Assembly: GCF_030272615.1 (NCBI RefSeq)
Contig: NC_081406.1
Coordinates: 482,703,900 to 482,763,899 of the forward strand
DNA: 60,000 bases
Reading direction: 5' to 3'
From: Cryptomeria japonica
Taxonomy: Eukaryota > Streptophyta > Pinopsida > Cupressales > Cupressaceae
The notes under the pieces: generated by a model
Told to the model about the DNA's origin: nothing
Seen by the model: only the letters and a program-made list of their open reading frames with translations
Database searches by the model: none
Part shown: positions 33,951-44,594 of the stretch, in pieces
Layout: each line of letters begins with the position of its first letter
Position numbering within the stretch: position 1 is the stretch's first letter
Made by a program: the position numbers and the translations under genes

Positions 33951-35360
33951 AGAATCCAAGAATTTGACTTGGAAATAAAGATTACCAAATTGGTGAGAGG
34001 CTTAGGCCTGGCCAAGCTTATGGCTGAGTCCAATCTTCTTGGTGTTGAAATAAACAATGTCGAGGTTGAAAACATTGTAGTCACTAGTATTGAACTGCAA
34101 CCCTGGTATTCAGAAGTAGTACATTTCTTGAGAGATGCTACATTTTCAAAAGGGATGATCCATAATCAAAAAAGGACATTAAAGCTTAAGTCACAAAAAT
34201 ATGTTCTCATTCAGGGTGACTTCTTTTGGAGAAATAGAGATGGAGCATTGTTAATGTGTTTGGATGAATTCCAGGCCAAGGAAGTGTTGAGTCAAATGAA
34301 TGATGGAGTATGCGGAGGTCATTACTCTGCTAAGACAGCTGTTGGTAAGATAGTCAGAGCTAGGTATTATTGGCCTACCTTATTTAAAGATGCTCATGAA
34401 CATGTTAGGAAATGTGACCCATGCCAAAGGCTTTCATCTAAGCTAAAATATGAAGGAGCTTTACCTTTAAAACCGGTCATAGTGGAAGCCCCTTTTGTCC
34501 AGTGGGGCATTGATTTTATTGGAGAAATTCTTGAAAGATTAGGAAGAGGCCACAGGTGGATTATAGTAGCAACTGACTATTTTACTAAATGGATTGAAGC
34601 TATACCTACTAGGAGAGCTACAAGTAAAGTTGTCATCGATTTCCTTGTGGATAATGTTATAACTAGATTTGGAGTCTGTGCAAAGTTAGTAATGGATAAT
34701 GCTATGAGTTTTAGATCTAAAGAGTTTGTTACATTTTGCACTAGCCATGGAATAACTATGTCATACTCTTCACCCTATCATCCTCAAGGGAATGGACAAG
34801 CTGAATCCAGTAATAAAAGCCTCTTGAACATTATTAAGAAAATCTTAGAAGAGAATAAGAGGTCATGGGATCAAAAGTTGAAGTTAGCTTTGTGGGCTGA
34901 TAGGATTACTGTCAAGAAGGCCATTGGGATGTCACCTTTTGAACTGGTTTATGGTACACAAGCTAGAGTGCCAGTAAACAATCTTCTTCCAATGTATAAA
35001 TTCCTACAAGCTAAAGACATGGAGTTGTCTGAGCCTATGGAGGACCGAATGATTCAGATGGTGGAAGTGGAAGAAATCAGAACTTTAGTCCATAAGAGAA
35101 ATTTGAAGATCCAATTACAGTCTAAGTATCTATTTGACAAAAGGACATCATTGAGGAAGTTTCAAATCGATGATGTTGTTCTTCAGTGGAATGCAAAAGG
35201 ACAAGACAAGGGAAAGCATAAGAAGTTTGAGTCATTATGGATTGGCCCCTCTGTGGTCTGTGATGTGAACGAAAAAGACTCATACTTTCTAAAGAATATA
35301 AATGATGAAGTACAGGAATTTCCAGTGCATGGACAATTCCTGAAGCATTACTTTTCTTGA
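33951..35360 (+). pseudogene. E2 integrase
   Basis: Open from 33945 to the stop at 35358, 463 codons from the first Met at 33969. The zinc-binding domain HHCC is visible: GGHYSAKTAVGKIVRARYYW and HEHVRKCDPCQR. The catalytic core has WGIDFIGEILERLGRGHRW (Asp), VMDNAMSFRSKEF (Asp) and GQAESSNKSLLNIIKK (Glu), so the DDE triad is intact. The C-terminal domain has LVYGTQARVPVNNLL, VVLQWNAKGQDKGKHKKF and WIGPSVV (GPF/Y-like), ending HGQFLKHYFS. It is the best-preserved enzyme in the window. Upstream stops in the same frame prevent a full polyprotein. Confidence 0.93.
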
Positions 35361-35502
35361 GGTCCATGCACAGTAGGTCCTTGTTTGTATATATTTAGGT
35401 TTGCTTTGGTTGTTGTTTTTCAACTTGTTTTTGGTCTGTTTCTCCAGAGTTTCTGAGTTTCTTGTGTTGATCTTGCAATCAACCATCCCCAGTCAGAGCT
35501 GC
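35361..35502 (+). other. E2 sequence between integrase and LTR2
   Basis: T-rich, non-coding. The last 30 bases before LTR2 ('catccccagtcagagctgc' region) are not purine-rich, so no ordinary polypurine tract is recognisable here. Confidence 0.7.
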
Positions 35503-35884
35503 TATTATCACTGTTTTAAAAATGGATGTTCTCAGTCCATAATTGGCTAAGTTTTTGAAAATTTTGTGTCTAGTGCGCCCATGTTCTTTCAAATTGTTTT
35601 AGATCCTAAGGGGTTCAGGGTTTACGTTTTAAGTCCCTTCAATATCTGAGAAAAACCCTTTTGGTTCCTAATTTGGCGTTACTTTATTCACTTAAGTGAT
35701 GGGTCCCTTTATCATAAAAGTGTTCCCCCCTTGTCATTTACCTAGGTGGTCCCTTTTAAATATTTAATTTTTGTTCGCTTTTAATATGCCTTTTCTAATG
35801 TCCATCGGGCCTTATAAGCATCATGCAACTTTCTGTTGGTCTGACGGCCCACGTTCATTCGTGACCAAAAAGTGCTCGAAAGTT

Positions 35885-37165
35885 AGCGTCTGCGAAATGG
35901 CGAAAGGCAAAAGTGGACCCAACATATAGGTTTGGACTGAAGCTAAACACCGATCAAGTTCATCTGATCGGATGGACGACATGGTTTCGTGAGATCAAGA
36001 TGAACGTCTTTTAACCTTTGCGAAATGGCGAAAGGTTTTGGTGGGTCCCTGAGACAAGCAATCTTCTTTGGGTTAAAGAATGATTGGGTTAGAAAGAAAT
36101 CAATGGCTCATGTTGATTCGTGGTCAGGAGATGCACGAGTTCTACCTTCAGTGAAGTAGCGAAAAGGTGGCGGGTCCCACTAAAGGTGGCAGTGAATGTG
36201 GTAGGTCAAGCTGGCAATGATAGAGCACTGATGAGGCACTTAGTTGGTGGTCTGCAGTAGGCCCAAGCATGGTTGTTGTAGAAAGGAGTAAAAAATGAGC
36301 AAGTTGTTTTGATCTATCAGCTCGCGTGAATTTGTGAAGAGAAGATGCCAGCAGGTTAACCTTCACGAAGTGGCAAAAAGACTGGTGGGCCCAAGGGACA
36401 GGTAGGGCATGAAGCTAAAAGCAGATCAGGTCTACTTTGATCTAATGGTTCTCATTGTTTCGTGGCTGCAAGCCAAACAAAGAATAATGTTCATGAATTC
36501 GCAAAAGATAGGTGGAGAACACATGGAGGCGTGACGTGGCATAACAACTGCCACTTTTTGTAGAGCTCGATGGTGATGTGTTGGGTGACACGTGGTTTTA
36601 AAAGTGGTTGAGGGCCTGCCTAGGTGTAACCGATAGTTATGTGGGAATAATAAAGATAGCACGTGGTGGATCAAAGGTGGAACCCAGAGTAGTTTCCAGG
36701 GCTAATGACCAACTTCCATGTGGCATTTTTAAACCAAAGAATAAGTGGGGTAACTAATTCCCAAGTAAAGGGCCCACTTAAAACGCATTCATCTCAAGAT
36801 TGATCCAACGCTTCTCGTTGTTTTATGGCCCAAAGATGCTCGCAGCTTAACTTTAGTGAAATGGCAAAAAACTGTTAGCCATCAAAATGAGGTGTGATTA
36901 GTAAGTAAAATTGACTATCCCGGTTGGAGTTAAAGTCCGGGTGATTTGAGTTTCATCTAACGCTTTGGCGCAGCCTCACGAAGGAAAAGTGAATGACTTT
37001 TAAAGTCCGCAAAGTGGCAAAAAGGAGATAGGGCCTGACACTAAAGCCAAGAGATCAACAGAGATAAAAGTGATGTAAGTCCTCGTGATCGAATGGCTAG
37101 TGTTGTTTCCCGAAAGAAAAGAGCATAGCTTTTATGTTTTGCGAAATAGCGAAAGAGCGAAACAT
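35885..37165 (+). repeat. Degenerate array around GCGAAATGGCGAAAGG in E2 LTR2
   Basis: Eight blocks start near 35891, 36019, 36151, 36365, 36493, 36855, 37009 and 37141. Intervals of about 128-132 bp recur, with larger gaps where a unit seems lost. The last block reads GCGAAATAGCGAAAGAGCGAAA. These are the same blocks as in LTR1, so the array predates E2's insertion. Confidence 0.65.
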
Positions 37166-37499
37166 AGGAAAGACTTAGAGAAATTATGACATGTTGGAGC
37201 TAGTTTTGAATTCAATTTGGTGAATTTAATTCTGAAAAGAAAGTCGAAGCATGCGGAGTTAATTTCCAAAAAACTTAAATGCTAACTTGTCCTGTTGAGT
37301 CCGCATCCACTTGATTGCTAAATATTGTTTCATTGAAGTTTGTTGCAAAGCAAATTGTTGTAGATCGATTTTCTTTAGGCGAATAATTAGGTTTTTTGTG
37401 TTTTTCTTGATAACTCTCGATTTGTTCTCAAATACTGCTGTGTGAATTACTTTATTGGAGGTCTGTGCTAGCTTGTAGTGGTACAACTGTTTGACTAGA

Positions 37500-40400
37500 A
37501 TGGCACCTAGAAGAGAATTACCAGGACCGAAATATCTGTGATGATTTTTTAGAGCAATTAACCATGTCCACCAATGCTGGGGCCAAGGCCAAAGAGATAG
37601 TACCTAGGAACCCTCGTCTAAAAATTGGAGATGGCCTTTATGATAAGGGTAATTGGTTGAGGGACCCTGAAATAGGATTGTTAGGCTTAGGACTATTCAA
37701 AGTTAGTTTTGGGTAGAGGAATTCCCTAGCTCCTTTGAATGGCATATGGGAACAAGATGTAGGAAAGCCTGTGGTCCCAGTTGTTTTTATGGATGTCGAT
37801 CTGTTAGCCCTGATTGCACAGAATTATGACCCTATGGCAACATGCATCAGGAACATAAAGGGATTAGCCTTGATTGATATAAATGAAGATGAATTCAGGA
37901 AAGTGTTTAAACTCAGTGAGTCCTCCAATTTGTTAGAGCCTATTGACTTTGAGTCACTAGCCTAGGTGTACAATGCTCAAAGGGATCATCTTAGAAGTGG
38001 CCCATTGAAAGAATTCTTTGTAAAGATAGGGGGGTTAACAGTTGTAGGTGCTAGCACAATGGAACCGTTCTCTCTAAACTTATTTACTCTAAGAGCTAAG
38101 GGTATGTATTGGATGTTATGCCAGATCTTTGGAGAGGATGCTGAAAAGAATATGCCAACCCATTATATGCTAATGATTTCACAGATTCTAAACCCCTCCC
38201 TAGCAGTAACATTTGAGTATGCCTCATACCTTGCTGATGCAATTCATAAAGGGCTAGTGGGAATCAAGAATGGTAAAGTGGATAGGCCATTTGAATGGTA
38301 TTCCATGTTAATGCACATGTTCTTGTTCAAGGGTGCTGATTATTTTTCAAAGGAAATGGACTTGATCAAGATAAAAGATAAAGAGGAGATTCCAGTGCAA
38401 TTGTGGAGTACTATTCTATCTTGGGATAGAGAGGATGCAAGTTATCTAAAATTTGATAGATAATTTGAATCCAAAATTAGGATTCTTCTATGCAGAGAAA
38501 ACCCTAGAATTCCTAAGGCTCTTTTGGAGTTTCTTAGACCAAAGGAGTTTGCAGAGGATATCAAGATTGTTCACAATTGGGGAGACATATATTTGTACCC
38601 TTTGTGTACTATTTTTAGAGTGTTTGGATTTAGAAGCACCCCCTATTTACTACCTTATCAGTTCCCATTGAAGATATGGATTGCAGAAGTCTTGAGATAA
38701 ATTGGGGGAGTACAAGAAGCAGAGCTAACCAATAGAGGTAAAGGGACTATTTTCCCAACTATTACCATGGCTCACCATTTTGTGATCACTAAGGGTGGAT
38801 GGAAATATTTTGAAGAATTCTTTAAGCCTTATAGGTTGTCTACTACAATGTCAAGATGTGCAGACCCCGAGGATTTTTTCAATGGCATGTTCACGAAAAG
38901 AGCAGTGTGCAGAGGTAGGCCACATCAATTTCAGTTCCTAGAAGATTTGATTGGAAATGAGTTCAACCTAGATCAGTAGGAATTGAGGAAGGAGAAGTGG
39001 CTTGCCTATAAGAAAGCCCTTGATTTTATACATCAATTTGACACTAGCTATGATCCTCTCTCTAGCTTCAACCCATTTGAGGAGAAAATAAAGTTCCTGA
39101 TTCTTTATTTTGAAGACCTCATGCAGACTTTGAAATAAAAGAGGGAGGCCATAGTGCGAAATGATCCTGGTAAGGCTAAGATGGTATTGGCTAAGCCTGC
39201 CTTTGCTAGAAATATCCCACCTAATAACTATGTAATGCACAAAAGGTCAAAGTACACTGTGATGATGCCAATGACAGGTGAGCCTTCCTCCTCAAAAGGG
39301 AAGAGGAAAATTAAAGATGTCATTGACATTCAGGATTCCCCTAAGAGGCAAAAAGTGGGAAAGGAAATTGAAATTGATGAGCCTCAATATTCTCCATCTT
39401 AGTCTCCTGTCCACATTAGAGATGAACAAGTTGTGGCTGAATAATTATTGTAGCTACGGAGCCTCAGTGAGATTGCCTATACCTACGAGGAGACCCAAGA
39501 GGGGATGCCTAAAGAATCACCTACTGTTGAAATGGATTTTACTGATGGTGAGTTAAAGGGCCAGGAAATGGACCTTACTGTTAAGCAAACTAGTGAAGAA
39601 TTCCTAGCTGATAGCAATTTTGTCACATCAGAAGCTTTTATGTAGTTTGTATGGAAGCAAAACATGGAGCAATTCAGGGTCAGATGTGAACAGAGGAAAA
39701 GTGAACAACCTCTCAAAAATACAACTTAGGTAGAAGAAGAAATAAAGCAAGAAATGATGGAAGAATTCAAAACAATCCCACCTAAGAAAGGAGGAGAGAT
39801 GGTAACAAAGGCTGGTGTGTTGATTCTCCTTGAATGGGATATAGTTGATGCCTTAGTGGTTGATGCAGTGAGAAAAGAAACAAAGCCTATGGAAGGAGTG
39901 ACATTCAGCAAGGATAATGTTGCTCTTGTCATGTGGTCCCTAAAAAGAGGTGAAAATAGAAAGAAAAGGGATACCTCAAGGTCAAGCTATCGTGGAGGCA
40001 TGATTGTTAAAAGAGTCCAAGACACAGGGGTAGTAGAAGCTACTAGCATAGTACTAGAGACAACAAATTTTAATGTGGCAGTAGCAAAGAGAGAGGCACA
40101 AGAAAAGGCCAATCTCCAGCTGAAGTTGGAGATTGTTTTAAAAGCCTACAATGATGCTAAGGAAGGAATAGCCAACAGAGACAGCATAATTGCTAGACTC
40201 TTGAGTCAATTGGCAGGTCAACATCATCCAGGTGAGTCTTCTACACTCATGATAGCCTACTCTCCAGCAAGGCCCACTCCTACTAGTCCCATCATTGAAT
40301 ACCCCCCTTCTCCTATGCCTTCTAGTTCCCAATTACCTAAAAATGTCCAACATGAGTTGGAAAAGTTGAAACAAGCTCAGACCTTGTATGCAAACAAATA

Positions 40401-41112
40401 TGAGGAGAAGGTAAAAGCCACCATTGTGAAGTTTGCTGACTCAGTCAAAACTTCCAATGTATACACAAATATGAAGAGGATTCTTGAGATTTTGATCAAA
40501 TTCAAAGAAGAAGAAGCCACTTTGGAACCAATCCTGAATAACTGGGTACCTAGAGGTAAGGAGTTAGTGCTCATGTGTTCCTCCCATGCAGATGCAGAAG
40601 AGAATGACAATCTTAGGTCCACATGTGAGTTTATAAAAGAGATGAATATTCTTTCAATGGAAGGAACAGGTATAAAAAGAAAAGCCCAACTTTATAGAAA
40701 AGAATATTCAGATCATAAATTTGAAATATTTCCAGGAGGTTTCATTGGTCCTGTTTAGCTAAAGGAAGAGAAGACTTGGTTAAAGGAGGTGGACCACAAT
40801 TTGTCCCTAAGGATCAATTAGATTATTAGTACTGATGACACATCCTTATTTCTCCAAACAATTGAGGAAATTGAAAAAGTGAAATCTCATTATGGTTTCA
40901 TAGAAACAAAGATTGGGCATGTACGAGTCACTTGGAAGCGGCTAGAAGATATGAAATAAAAGGATGCTAGCTTTACTTGGCCTAGTGATGATGTGAATCA
41001 GGAGTGGAAAGATAAGTATATGGTATAGAAAGAAGATGCTCACGAGCAGTTACAAGAAGGTGCAACTAAACAACAAGTAGAAGAAGCTGCAGATGTTGAA
41101 AAGGACCTATAA
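37500..41112 (+). pseudogene. LTR-borne long ORF of E2, copy 2 (uninterrupted)
   Basis: The ATG at 37500 (MAPRRELP) is followed by a small deletion that shifts frame. From the Met at 37564 one frame runs to TAA at 41110-41112, 1,183 codons, broken only by in-frame stops. Several are direct C-to-T changes relative to copy 1: CAG to TAG near 37963, 39402 and 39451, and CAA to TAA near 38698 and 39442. Landmarks: VFMDVDLLALIAQNYDP, GKVDRPFEWYSMLMHMFLF, FVITKGGWKYFEEFFKPY, CRGRPHQFQFLEDLI, a KRKIKDVIDIQDSPKRQK linker resembling a bipartite nuclear localisation signal, and a C-terminal helical region (NLKQ-type heptads, YANKYEEKVKATIVKF). Function unknown. Confidence 0.82.
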
Positions 41113-42029
41113 CCGCTTCTTGGAAAAGGATGTTGTTTGTAACAAACTTTCTTTTGAAAGGTCTGAAGCTTGTATGCATCCATGATATTATAAATGGATA
41201 CCAAGACCTTCTAAAAAAGGATCGCAAGAATTTGTAAGAAAACTTTTCAGAAATATATCTGGGATTTTCTAGTCTTATGGAGAATACTCTGAGTTTTTAT
41301 AATATTTTCTCAAAATTAATATCAAATATAGAGACTATCAACTTTCAAGCCTAAATTTTGTGTTGTCTTCTGGTCTACTTGCAAATATTTACTTTTTTCA
41401 AACATGAGTAATCTAGGGTTATTCATTTGAGGATTAGATTATAAGGCAGTCTTAATAGAGGCATTTCTCAACTTTTCTCTTCTAGAGGGAAATTAAATAC
41501 ACATGAAGCATTTCTATTATTGAATTCTTTGTGGGAGATTTTGAATTTGATGAATGTAGTCTAGTTTCATAAGGATAAACTCTTATGTGTGTTAGGCATA
41601 CGTGGGGTTATATAGAAGTCGAGGTGATGGGATGTGTGGAGATATTTGATTGTGGGAGTATTGTTTAAACTTTAGATGACTCTGTGGTTTGGATAAGGCA
41701 CTGGTATCAATTGTGGTTATCTTGTACATATCTTGTAGGTCAATACTGAACATGATTATAAGCTTTCTTTCTTTGTTTCAGTTAGTTTTGAGGTGATAGG
41801 ATTCATTGGTTTTCGGACTGGTTTATTGTGGATCTGTATTTTAAAAGTGTGAAGTCAATTCACATAAGGTATACCCACCTGAACTTTGGATAAGTTCGAA
41901 GTGTAGAAGGTTGTAAAACCTTATCATATGTTGCTCTGAAGTTTCCTTCTCTTTGGTCTCTTCTCTGTAGGTAGAGTTTATCATTTTATTATAAGGGTTT
42001 TTAAGGGGAATCATATTTTTAGAACAATA

Positions 42030-43491
42030 GTTTGGATCATTGGATATAACATAACAACTTTGTTTCTAGGCTTGGGGCAAAATCCTGCACTTAGCTAGAT
42101 CAATTTTGAGCTTAATCAAATAGGTAGAACAAACAGTTAGACAACTCTTATCAAGCAAAAACTGAGACACATCCAACGTTGAACACGAGATCAAACTATC
42201 AACTATCAAGCTATCACGAAGTCAATCTAAGCACATCACACACTTTACAATGGATGATATCTTTTGGATAATGATTTCAAAATGATTGTTCAACTTTTCT
42301 ATAATTGCTTTTCGCTATCATGATTTCTGAGTGACTCCAGGATGTCTTTGACTAGAGGAACAAGGAAGAAACATGATATTTTTCTTGTTTGTTGTCTGAA
42401 AATTAATCATTAATATGTGCAAATTTGTCTCAGGACATGATCATTAGATTATTATTGAAGACATTTCCAATTTTCATATTGAAATGATTAATACTGCCTG
42501 TTAGACACAAGCAACACTTAGGTCATCTCGGTTCAATTATACCTTGATGCTTGTGCTAACTTGCTATATCAAAATCTAGGAAAGAAGTGCTCAGGTCATC
42601 ATGGTTTAATTATACCATCAATGTTTGCACTCACTTCCCACATTTCAAAAGCTCAATGATGACAAAAATGCAATAATCCAGTGACTGGTCCGATCATAGC
42701 TTTGCATTCCATTGCATTTTTATTTGCATTTTATCTTGCATTTCATTTGTGCATGGGATCCTACAAGCTTCTTTTATCCAAGGTTAAATATATCACAAGA
42801 ATCATCAAAGTATCATCACAAGTGTATACGCAATCAAAATGAATGACTCATATCTCTTCAAATATTGTCGACCCAACAAAAATCTTATGCTATCTCCCTC
42901 AACAGAATCAACAATCAACATATTCAAATATTTCTACAACTTGATATCAACAAATTAACAGTTCTTTATCTATCAACCTTATCAAATCAAATCAATCAAT
43001 CAAACCTAATCAATCCTATCACGTCTTATACAGGATGAATCCTTCCTAAAACCAGATGATCTAATTCTGATTCATGTCTTATACAAGATGTATCATTCCT
43101 GAAACCAGACATTCTAATCATGTCTTATACAGGATAAATCCTTCCTGAAACCAGATGCTTTGATCATCTTTCTCTTATACAGGATGAATCCTTCCTAAAA
43201 CCAGATTGAATATCAATCTAATCAATCAAGATTTTTCAATCTTATCAACCTAAGCAATCAAGCTAATAGAAGAACTCGCATTTACATCAAAACAACATTG
43301 TAGAAATCAAATCAAATCTATCGAGATATCAATTTCACAAATACTCCAAAGATCAATTATCTGAATTGATCTCTTGAGGGGGCATCAACATACCAGAATT
43401 TAGAAATCAAGAGCTAGGGCATCCTATCAAACCAATATCATCATCAAAATGAGATTATTCTTTGAATCAACGCGTCATCACACCTCGCTTC
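42030..43491 (+). other. E1 3' non-coding region
   Basis: Resumes E1 after E2, starting with the duplicated GTTTG. I see no ORF. It is rich in 'atcaa' and contains the small tandem array listed separately. Its distal end is shared, in reverse complement, with the right edge of the window (59875-60000), which supports its assignment to E1. Confidence 0.7.
43025..43206 (+). repeat. Four-copy tandem repeat, 'cttatacaggatgaatcc' type
   Basis: Copies start near 43025, 43078, 43124 and 43174. Each reads roughly 'cttatacaggatgaatcc' then 'ttcctgaaaccagatg', with spacers of 12-20 bases. It is located about 300 bp before the E1 polypurine tract. Confidence 0.85.
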
Positions 43492-43505
43492 AAAGAGGGG
43501 CAAAA
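43492..43505 (+). other. E1 polypurine tract
   Basis: AAAGAGGGGCAAAA immediately precedes the TG of the right LTR. The reverse complement, with the same flanks, occurs at 59875-59888 next to another LTR of this family. Confidence 0.9.
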
Positions 43506-43658
43506 TGTATACACCTAAAAATGGTCTGAAGATAATAAATTAAATAAGCAATTTTAATTAATCCTCCTTCCCAATTTAGTTAAATTCACTAAGCAATTTG
43601 ATGAAATTTCCCCTTTCATCTACTTATTAATAAATCTAAGGATTTATTTAATAGGTTC
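43506..43658 (+). repeat. E1 right LTR, first part
   Basis: Matches 3098-3250. It ends at GGTTC (43654-43658), where the solo E2-family LTR is inserted; the left LTR reads straight through as 'tttaataggttcatttcaat'. Confidence 0.93.
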
Positions 43659-44594
43659 TGTTGTCCTCAAAATTTGATTTCCTTCAATGTCCTTAGAATA
43701 ATATGATTTAAACTGGGTGCCGAGAAGACATCAAAGGCAAGGAAATTCCAGAGACAACATATGACAAGGTTTGATTAGACCTTCTACACTTCGGGCTTCC
43801 TTAGAGCCCAGGTGGGTATACCTTTGTGAATTAACTTCACACTTTCAAACAATAAACCCACAGCAAACCAGTCCAGAAAACCAGTGGATTTGTTCACCTT
43901 GAAATCAACTGAAAACAAAGAATGGAAACTATACTTAACTTCAGCATTTTTTATCAACAAAGTATGTAATAAACAACCTTGATTAATACCAGTGCCTTAT
44001 CCAGGGTTACAAAGTCACCTAAAATCAAATAAAACTCCTAAAATAATATATCTTTATGCTTCCCGTCGGCTTGGTTTCCACTTATCCTTATACATGCCTG
44101 GCACATACAAGAATTCAATCATTCTAGACTAAGCTATGGTCCTCAAAATTCAAAGTTCCTTCCAAAGAATTTACTGGTATGAGTGATCTCGCGTATTTAA
44201 TTTCCCTCCTGAAGAGAAAAGCTAACAAACACTTATACTGAGATTGCTTTGCAATTCCATTTAAACTAAACAACCCTGGATTATTCAGAATAAAGACAGT
44301 AAATAAATTTGTGAACAAACTTGAAGACAACACAAAGCTTTACTCAAAACCGATGGCCTGTATATTGATATTCATTTCAAGAAATATTACAAGAAATTCT
44401 GATTCTCCATTGAACTTTGGAAAGACTCAGATAAATTTCTGCAGCATTTTCTTACAAAAATTTGTGATCCCCCTCCCTCTAGTCCTGGTATCCATTTATA
44501 ACAACATGGATGCACAAAGCTTCAGACTTCTCGAGGAGAGTTTGTTACAAAAATTTTAAAAATTGAAGAGATTGCAGTTTTTGCGTGAAGGCAG

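Larger units (their letters stand above)
14006..42029 (+). mobile_element. E2: Tat/Ogre-like gypsy element with about 6.5-kb LTRs carrying an ORF
   Basis: Two direct repeats of about 6.53 kb enclose a 7.2-kb internal region. LTR1 is 14006-28264, 6,530 bp after removing the nested copia and one target duplication. LTR2 is 35503-42029, 6,527 bp. Perfect GTTTG duplications flank them at 14001-14005 and 42030-42034. A solo LTR of the family at 43659-50171 with its own duplication independently fixes the LTR ends. A TGGTGACTCTACTAGGGA primer site follows LTR1, of the type used by Ogre/Tat elements. Internal order: gag, protease, RNase H, RT, degenerate RNase H, integrase. Each LTR holds a long sense ORF. 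Hand samples of LTR1 against LTR2 show about 5-7% differences. Confidence 0.93.
35503..42029 (+). repeat. E2 right LTR (LTR2)
   Basis: 6,527 bp, starting TATTATCACTG (ancestral TG probably mutated to TA, since LTR1 has TGTTATC) and ending TAGAACAATA, followed by GTTTG. It is uninterrupted and so shows the full layout: about 390 bp of leading sequence, repeat array (35885-37165), ORF (37500-41112), and non-coding tail (41113-42029). Confidence 0.93.
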
